A stretch of 54,581 nucleotides of DNA from UBA4572 sp049965515 (lineage in GTDB: Bacteria; Nitrospirota; Leptospirillia; Leptospirillales; Leptospirillaceae): assembly GCA_049965515.1 (NCBI GenBank), contig JBMFWG010000006.1:1-54581 (forward strand), given 5' to 3'. The notes below the pieces were generated by a model that saw only the letters and a list, made by a program, of their open reading frames with translations, was not told the origin of the DNA and searched no databases. The position numbers were made by a program, and so were the translations under genes. Shown here piece by piece: positions 50,021 to 54,581 of the stretch. The first letter of the stretch is position 1, and every line of letters begins with the position of its first letter.

Positions 50021-51195
50021 GCCGGCCCCCGGAAGAGCCGGCCGATCGCCGGTGGATGAAGCGAGCCCTCGCGCTCGCGGAGAAGGGGCGGGACACTGTG
50101 GCCCCCAATCCCATGGTGGGAGCGGTGGTGGTTCGCGATGGCAAGGTTGTCGGTGAAGGGTACCATCGGGAGGCCGGACAGGAGCATGCCGAGGTGCTGG
50201 CTCTTCGAGCCGCGGGCGATCGGGCGCGGGGGGCGACGCTCTATGTCAATCTTGAGCCCTGCTGCCATGTAGAAAAGCGAACCCCTCCCTGTACCGAGGC
50301 GATCGTTCGGGCCGGGGTCGGGCGGGTGGTGGTCGCGATGCGGGATCCCAATCCCCGAGTCTTTGGCCGGGGCATTGAACGTCTGTCCGGCCAACATGTC
50401 GACGTTTCCGAAGGGATGTTGGCCGCCCGGGCCTTTGAGCAAAACCGTGGATTTTCCTCCCTGATCCGTCAGGGCCGCCCCTATGTGACGCTCAAGGGAG
50501 CCATGAGCCTCGACGGAAAGATCGCCACCTCCACGGGAGACTCCCAGTGGATCTCGGGGTCCCGCTCCTTGTCCTACGCCCATCGTCTTCGCCGCGATCA
50601 CGATGCGATCTTGGTGGGCATCAGTACGGCCATGAAGGATGACCCCCGACTGACGAATCGTCTTTCGGGGACACAAAACCACCAGCCGGTGCGAGTGATC
50701 CTGGACTCCATCGGACGTCTTCCTCCCGACTCCCGCCTCTTTGGCGAGGAGGGGGGAGGGCCGGTCTTTCTTGTGTCGGGGCCCCGAGCCCCGGAGAGAT
50801 CCCTGCGTCAGCTGGAAAAGAGTGGGGCCAGGATCCTTGTCCTCCCGGAAGTGCGGCCGGGCGAGATCGATCTTCGGGCCCTTCTCGCCGTTCTAGCGGA
50901 GGAAGGACTCCTGACCGTTCTGGTGGAAGGGGGCTCCCGGGTCAATGCCTCGTTCCTTTCGGCGGGGCTGGTGGACCGAATCCGGGTCGTCCTGGCCCCT
51001 CTCCTGATCGGAGGGACAGATGCCATCGGCTGGCTCGGAGGAGCGTCTCCGCTGACCCTCTCCCAGGCCCGGCGCCTTCCTGCCTTTTCCGTCATCCGAA
51101 GGCTTGGCGCTGATCTTCTCGTGGGGGCGGACTTCTGGGGGCCGGACTCCCTTCCTGAGCCGGAAAACTCCCGGGCTCTCTCGGCCCCGGCCTGA
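50017..51195 (+). CDS. ribD: Bifunctional riboflavin deaminase/reductase
   Basis: 392 residues. N-terminal zinc deaminase: PNPMVGAVVV, HAEVLAL (His57, Glu59) and EPCCHVEKRTPPC (about 80-92), a variant one residue longer than the common PCxHxGxTPPC. C-terminal reductase (from about 150): YVTLKGAMSLDGKIATSTGD, SRSLSYAHRLRRDHDAILVG and VLVEGGSRVNASFL. It converts the GTP-cyclohydrolase II product to the ribityl-pyrimidine. Start is GTG 50017, overlapping the glyS stop. Followed by ribE; the other rib genes are not in view. Confidence 0.95.
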   Translation: MSRPPEEPADRRWMKRALALAEKGRDTVAPNPMVGAVVVRDGKVVGEGYHREAGQEHAEVLALRAAGDRARGATLYVNLEPCCHVEKRTPPCTEAIVRAGVGRVVVAMRDPNPRVFGRGIERLSGQHVDVSEGMLAARAFEQNRGFSSLIRQGRPYVTLKGAMSLDGKIATSTGDSQWISGSRSLSYAHRLRRDHDAILVGISTAMKDDPRLTNRLSGTQNHQPVRVILDSIGRLPPDSRLFGEEGGGPVFLVSGPRAPERSLRQLEKSGARILVLPEVRPGEIDLRALLAVLAEEGLLTVLVEGGSRVNASFLSAGLVDRIRVVLAPLLIGGTDAIGWLGGASPLTLSQARRLPAFSVIRRLGADLLVGADFWGPDSLPEPENSRALSAPA

Positions 51196-51239
51196 TTTCC
51201 CGGGACAGGATCCATCGAATATGAAAGGAATGGAATCGG

Positions 51240-51878
51240 GTGTTTTCGGGAATCATTGAAGCGACAGGGCGGGTTCTGGCCCCCATCGATGTCTCCGGGA
51301 GCGCCGGAGGGGGGCGGCTGGGAATCGGGGGTGTCCCCTTTGCCGGGGAGCTTGCCGCCGGAGAGTCCGTCGCCATCGACGGGGCCTGCATGACGGTGGT
51401 GGAAAGCCGGGGAGACGCCTTCTTTGTCGATGTCTCCCGGGAGACCCTTCGGGTGACACGCATGGGGGATTTCAAGGCCGGTGACCGGGTAAATCTGGAA
51501 CGAGCCATGAAGCTCTCCGATCGCCTGGGGGGCCATCTCGTTCTGGGGCATGTCGACTGTCTGGGGCGGATCGACTCCCGGGAGAGCGTGGGCAACACCG
51601 CCTTCTTCGAACTCTTTGTTCCCGCCCCCTACCATCGGTACCTGATTCCCAAGGGGTCGATCACCGTTGATGGGATCAGCCTCACGGTCAATCATTTTCG
51701 GGACCTTCCGGAGGGAAGCGGGAGCCTCGTGACTTTGGCCATCATTCCCCATACCCTGGCCGTGACCTCCCTGGGAGACCGCCAGGCCGGACATCGGGTC
51801 CACCTAGAGCTCGACATGGTCGGCAAGTATGTGGACCGCTTCCGGGAGGTCGACGGGGAGGCTTCTTCCGGTGGATGA
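51240..51878 (+). CDS. ribE: Riboflavin synthase alpha chain
   Basis: 212 residues made of two similar lumazine-binding barrels. MFSGIIEATG-type start (GTG codon at 51240), VAIDGACMTVVE, VDVSRETLRVT, GGHLVLGHVD, then the second barrel with ITVDGISLTVN and IIPHTLAVTSLG. It dismutates two dimethyl-ribityllumazines to riboflavin. An internal insertion of Gly-rich sequence (VSGSAGGGRLGIGG) lengthens the first barrel. GTG is preceded by AAAGGAATGGAA. It overlaps yacG by 8 bases. Confidence 0.95.
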   Translation: MFSGIIEATGRVLAPIDVSGSAGGGRLGIGGVPFAGELAAGESVAIDGACMTVVESRGDAFFVDVSRETLRVTRMGDFKAGDRVNLERAMKLSDRLGGHLVLGHVDCLGRIDSRESVGNTAFFELFVPAPYHRYLIPKGSITVDGISLTVNHFRDLPEGSGSLVTLAIIPHTLAVTSLGDRQAGHRVHLELDMVGKYVDRFREVDGEASSGG

Positions 51879-52089
51879 GCGTCGGTGTGCCATCTGTGGA
51901 GCTTTGCTGGAGAGGGATCTTCGGAGTGTCTTTTGCTCCGAGCGTTGTCGGACGATCGATCTCGCCCGCTGGCTTTCGGAGGAGTACCGGATCCGGGGAG
52001 GGGAGGACGAGGAGGCCGGGGGTCTGGTCCACGCGAAGGAGGAGGATCGGGCGTCTTCGTCTTCGATGGATCAGGAGGTGGAGCGGTGA
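51871..52089 (+). CDS. yacG: YacG-like zinc-finger protein (DNA gyrase inhibitor family)
   Basis: 72 residues. CAICGALLERDLRSVFCSERC, with four Cys ligands, is followed by RTIDLARWLSEEYRIRGG, a close match to the YacG pattern. E. coli YacG binds GyrB and inhibits gyrase. The tail is acidic and Ser-rich, unlike the core. Start is GTG 51871 inside ribE, with GGGGAGG 9 bases upstream; the longer frame from 51829 is within ribE and has no support. The next gene overlaps its stop (GTGA). coaE, a common YacG neighbour, is absent. Confidence 0.88.
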   Translation: MDERRCAICGALLERDLRSVFCSERCRTIDLARWLSEEYRIRGGEDEEAGGLVHAKEEDRASSSSMDQEVER

Positions 52090-52847
52090 GCGGGGAGTCG
52101 AGGGAAAAGGCGCTTCCGGGGACACTCTACGGGATCGGGGTCGGGCCGGGAGATCCGGAGCTTCTGACGATGAAGGCCCACCGCATTCTGGGAGATGTCC
52201 CTGTTCTGGCCGTTCCGACCTCCTACGCCGATGCCGGCTCGATGGCCCTGGAGGTCCTGCGCCCCCTTCTTGCGGAGAGGGAAAAGGGGAGACGCTCTCC
52301 GGACATCGTGAGCCTCCTCTTTCCCATGACCCGGGACGAGACCATCCTGGCCGAAGCCCGAAAGAAGAATGCCGAAGTTTTGCTCGGGGCCCTCTCCCGG
52401 GGAGACGTCGCCTTTGTGGCTCTGGGAGACATCCTGTTCTACTCGACCTTCGGGAACCTTCTGTCGGGACTCTTTCCTCTGGCCCCCCACCTTCGGGTGG
52501 AGGTCGTCCCGGGAATCACTGCCTATGGGGCCGGGGTGGCGAAGCTCGTGGAGCCCCTGACCCAAGGGTCGGAGCGACTGGCCGTCCTTCCGGCGGTCTA
52601 TGCGCCGGAGGAAATCGAACAGGCCCTGGATCTTTTTGAGGTTGTGGTCTTGATGAAGATCAACAAGGTTTTCCCGGCGATTCGCGAGATCCTCGCCCGT
52701 CGTGGGCTTCTTGACCGTACTGCCTATATCTCAAGCGTCGGGATGGCCGGGGAGCGGATCGAGCGTCGTCTCGACCGGGTGGCTCCCGAAGAGGTCCCTT
52801 ATATGTCGCTTCTTGTCGTGCGAAAAAACGGATGGATGGCCCGATGA
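52086..52847 (+). CDS. cobI: Precorrin-2 C20-methyltransferase
   Basis: 253 residues from GTG 52086, which overlaps the yacG stop and follows GGAGGTGGAGC; the frame open from 51885 mirrors yacG. Tetrapyrrole methylase fold: LYGIGVGPGDPELLTMKAHR, VPTSYADAGSMALEVL, LFPMTRDETILAEA, FVALGDILFYSTF and VEVVPGITAYGAGVA. The YGIGVGPGDPELLTMKA start with a SMALE-type loop is characteristic of CobI/CbiL, which adds the C20 methyl in corrin synthesis. Whether it serves the cobalt-early or cobalt-late route cannot be told here. Confidence 0.9.
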   Translation: MSGESREKALPGTLYGIGVGPGDPELLTMKAHRILGDVPVLAVPTSYADAGSMALEVLRPLLAEREKGRRSPDIVSLLFPMTRDETILAEARKKNAEVLLGALSRGDVAFVALGDILFYSTFGNLLSGLFPLAPHLRVEVVPGITAYGAGVAKLVEPLTQGSERLAVLPAVYAPEEIEQALDLFEVVVLMKINKVFPAIREILARRGLLDRTAYISSVGMAGERIERRLDRVAPEEVPYMSLLVVRKNGWMAR

Positions 52848-53356
52848 TCAACCCGCAAAACCGCGAACGCGAGGCGGCCCTCTCGTATATCGAACGTTAT
52901 TTCCTTCCGAGTTCGGCCCTTCTTGGCATGGTGGGGATGGGCGGACTCTTTCTCCTGTCGACCTACCAGTGGCAGCGCCATACCCTCACCGTTCCGGCCT
53001 TCACCCGGGAGATGACGATCGGGTTGATGGCGGGCCTCCTTTCGTTGCTTCATGCCCGGTACCAGTATTTTATCCTTGAGAATTTTCCCCGTCATTATGC
53101 GGAGCTTTCTTCCCGCGCCGACCGCATGATCCTCTCCCGGCCCGCACCGATTGTTCACCCCCGGCGCCGTCTGGTGGTGGGAGCGTACGTCGCCGGGATT
53201 CTTCTTTTTCTTCTGGCCGTGGGGGTTCTTCACCGGGGCGTCTCCTGGATCGGCGTCATCTCCTTTGCCATGGCAGGATTTTTTATTACCCGGGTAGCCT
53301 TCTGGAAAAAGGTTGTGGAAACGGCCCGGGCCAATGGCTCCGGAGGGGGAAAATGA
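52844..53356 (+). CDS. Four-helix membrane protein in the cobalamin cluster, unknown function
   Basis: 170 residues from ATG 52844 (ATGA overlap with cobI). Predicted helices at about 24-43 (SSALLGMVGMGGLFLLSTY), 58-80 (REMTIGLMAGLLSLLHARYQ), 108-128 (RRLVVGAYVAGILLFLLAVG) and 132-154 (VSWIGVISFAMAGFFITRV). Between helices 2 and 3 lies a charged loop with HYAELSSRADRMI. I do not recognise the family, and it is not CbiN, CbiM or BtuC by appearance. Overlaps of 4 bases on both sides with corrin-methyltransferase genes suggest a linked role. Confidence 0.75.
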   Translation: MINPQNREREAALSYIERYFLPSSALLGMVGMGGLFLLSTYQWQRHTLTVPAFTREMTIGLMAGLLSLLHARYQYFILENFPRHYAELSSRADRMILSRPAPIVHPRRRLVVGAYVAGILLFLLAVGVLHRGVSWIGVISFAMAGFFITRVAFWKKVVETARANGSGGGK

Positions 53357-54180
53357 CCGGAGTTCCCGTGCGCGAGATCCGTCCCGGCGTGGTCTATTTT
53401 GTGGGAGCAGGGCCGGGGGCGCCTGACCTTCTGACTGTGCGGGCGGCGCGTCTTCTTGAGGCCGCCCAGCTCGTGGTCTTTGCCGGGAGTCTCGTCCCTG
53501 AAGAGGCCATGCGGGAGCTTTCACCCCGGGGCCATTGGGTCGATTCGGCGGGGCTCACCCGGGAGGAGATTGTCGACACCTTGGCCCGGTCGGCTGAAAA
53601 GGGAGAAATCGTCGTCCGTCTGGCCTCCGGAGATCCCTCCATTTTTGGTGCGATGGCCGAGATGACCACCGAGCTTTCGGTCCGGGGGATCCCCTGGGAG
53701 GTCGTTCCGGGGGTGAGCTCCGTCTTTGCCGCGGCCGCGGCTCTTGGCATGGAGCTCACCCTTCCCGAAGTGAGCCAGACGGTCATTCTGACCCGGACCG
53801 CCGGCCGGACTCCCATGCCGGAGGGGGAGGAGCTCGTCTCTCTGGCCGCTCATGGATCGACCCTCGTGGTCTTCCTCTCCATCGATCGCATCGGGGAGCT
53901 TGTGGCCGACCTCAAAAAGGTTCGTCCCCCCTCTACCCCCGTGGCGGTGGTCGCCCGGGCCAGCTGGGAGAACGAACGGATTTGCCGGGGGACCCTCGAA
54001 ACGATCGAGTCAGAGGTGAAAAAGGCCCGGATCATGCGCCAGGCCCTTTTCGTGGTGGGCCGTGTCCTCGATCCCGAATTGAGAAAGACCGCCCGGAGTC
54101 GTCTTTACGCGGCCGACTTCACTCACGGCTTCAGGGAAGGCAACATCGCCTCCGCCGACCCTGGCCTTCCCACGAAGTAA
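53353..54180 (+). CDS. cobM: Precorrin-4 C11-methyltransferase
   Basis: 275 residues. Tetrapyrrole methylase: VYFVGAGPGAPDLLTVRAAR, VVFAGSLVPEEAM, VVRLASGDPSIFGAMAEMT, WEVVPGVSSVFAAAAAL, LTRTAGRTPMPEGEEL and VVARASWENERICRGTLETI. AGSLV and the R-T/P-E-G loop identify CobM/CbiF, which methylates C11 of precorrin-4. ATG 53353 overlaps the preceding membrane gene. The last 58 bases, coding for a non-conserved tail, overlap the convergent EAL gene. Confidence 0.92.
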   Translation: MTGVPVREIRPGVVYFVGAGPGAPDLLTVRAARLLEAAQLVVFAGSLVPEEAMRELSPRGHWVDSAGLTREEIVDTLARSAEKGEIVVRLASGDPSIFGAMAEMTTELSVRGIPWEVVPGVSSVFAAAAALGMELTLPEVSQTVILTRTAGRTPMPEGEELVSLAAHGSTLVVFLSIDRIGELVADLKKVRPPSTPVAVVARASWENERICRGTLETIESEVKKARIMRQALFVVGRVLDPELRKTARSRLYAADFTHGFREGNIASADPGLPTK

Positions 54181-54581
54181 CCCTGCCCCAGCGTCACCCC
54201 ACAGGCGGTGGCCACATCCATCGCCTCTGCGTCTTCGATCCCCTCTCCCACCGTTTGGATTCCCAGTAGGCGGGCCAGACTCACGATACTGTGAACGATT
54301 GCGAGGTCCACGGTATTTCCCTTTCCGGCGCCCAGGATGAAGGGACCATCGATCTTCAGGTAATCCACCGGGAACTCCCGCAGGTAATGGTGCGAGGAGA
54401 ATCCCGCCCCGAAATCGTCGATCGAAAAGGAGTACCCCAAACTCTTGAGCTCCCGGATGAGTTTTTCCACCAGGTGCATGTTCTTGATGGCCTGTCGCTC
54501 GGTGATCTCGAAGGCGATGCGGTCGGTGGGAATCGAAAAGCGCCCCACGGTGTCCACGATCCGGCTGGCAAAATCGGGGGC
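54123..54581 (-). CDS. EAL-domain cyclic-di-GMP phosphodiesterase, 5' end outside window
   Basis: The frame stays open to the right edge, so the GTG at 54557 is internal. The visible 152 residues are the second half of an EAL domain: IAFEITERQAI, FSIDDFGAGFSSHHYL, VDYLKIDGPFI, VGEGIEDAEAM and LGQGYFVGRP, with catalytic Glu, Asp-Asp, Lys and Glu positions in place. It should hydrolyse cyclic di-GMP if the EAL motif upstream is intact. It is the third cyclic-di-GMP gene in the window. The 3' end overlaps cobM by 58 bases on the opposite strand. Confidence 0.85.
   Translation of the reverse strand, partial: APDFASRIVDTVGRFSIPTDRIAFEITERQAIKNMHLVEKLIRELKSLGYSFSIDDFGAGFSSHHYLREFPVDYLKIDGPFILGAGKGNTVDLAIVHSIVSLARLLGIQTVGEGIEDAEAMDVATACGVTLGQGYFVGRPGSAEAMLPSLKP

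Noticed and set aside
1..54581. tRNA, rRNA or CRISPR features
   Set aside because: Reading the gaps showed no cloverleaf with TTC-containing arm and CCA end, no rRNA stretches and no regularly spaced repeats.

Overview
The window is bacterial chromosome from a Gram-negative organism: it has a TolC/HlyD/ABC export operon, an AhpD-like protein, YajC-SecD-SecF, and HrcA with a perfect CIRCE operator. The gene set (BioW-type biotin synthesis, fused pyruvate dehydrogenase E1, FdhE, a very large sensory cyclic-di-GMP protein, IS5-type transposase) would suit an acidophilic Nitrospirota of the Leptospirillum type. That placement is my inference from protein flavour and was not tested by search. By eye the far-left genes (about 500-5600) are clearly more AT-rich than the right half.

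Layout. 1-483: truncated end of an IS5-family transposase. 551-5584 (minus): bioB-bioW-bioF, with a glycogen-debranching-type glucosidase as last gene. 5889-17049 (plus): clpC, tsaD, argS, tgt, yajC, secD, secF, a 36-codon membrane ORF and recJ. 17090-20455: bifunctional rel (ppGpp), fdhE and a small membrane protein. 20452-26776: heat-shock cluster hrcA-grpE-dnaK-dnaJ under a consensus promoter plus CIRCE, then rsmE and an RDD membrane protein. A hairpin with a T-run separates dnaK from dnaJ.

26805-33841 (minus): a six-gene run tolC-hlyD-ABC ATPase-two permeases-ogt, transcribed from a good promoter whose -35 is overlapped by a perfect 7-2-7 palindrome. 34059-38577 (minus): AhpD-like protein, fused E1 alpha/beta, E2 and a phosphate acyltransferase, joined by overlaps or short gaps. 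This is a compact pyruvate to acetyl-CoA to acyl-phosphate module, with no E3 and no acyl kinase in view. 38861-44617: two convergent cyclic-di-GMP genes, one a 1582-residue PAS/GAF/GGDEF/globin/GAF/EAL protein. 44884-46796: XRE-cupin regulator, [2Fe-2S] ferredoxin and a CDGSH iron-sulfur protein around a 0.7-kb non-coding stretch. 46968-54180 (plus): glyQ-glyS-ribD-ribE-yacG-cobI-membrane protein-cobM, tightly packed. 54123-54581 (minus): the end of an EAL protein that runs off the window.

The most interesting parts are the AhpD-E1(fused)-E2-acyltransferase module, whose E2 has Tyr where most E2s have the catalytic Asp; the globin-containing giant cyclic-di-GMP protein with an unclassified His/Cys-rich tail; the operator-promoter overlap at the export operon; the unnamed four-helix membrane protein inside the cobalamin genes; and the short membrane ORF between secF and recJ. 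I saw no tRNA, rRNA or CRISPR array.
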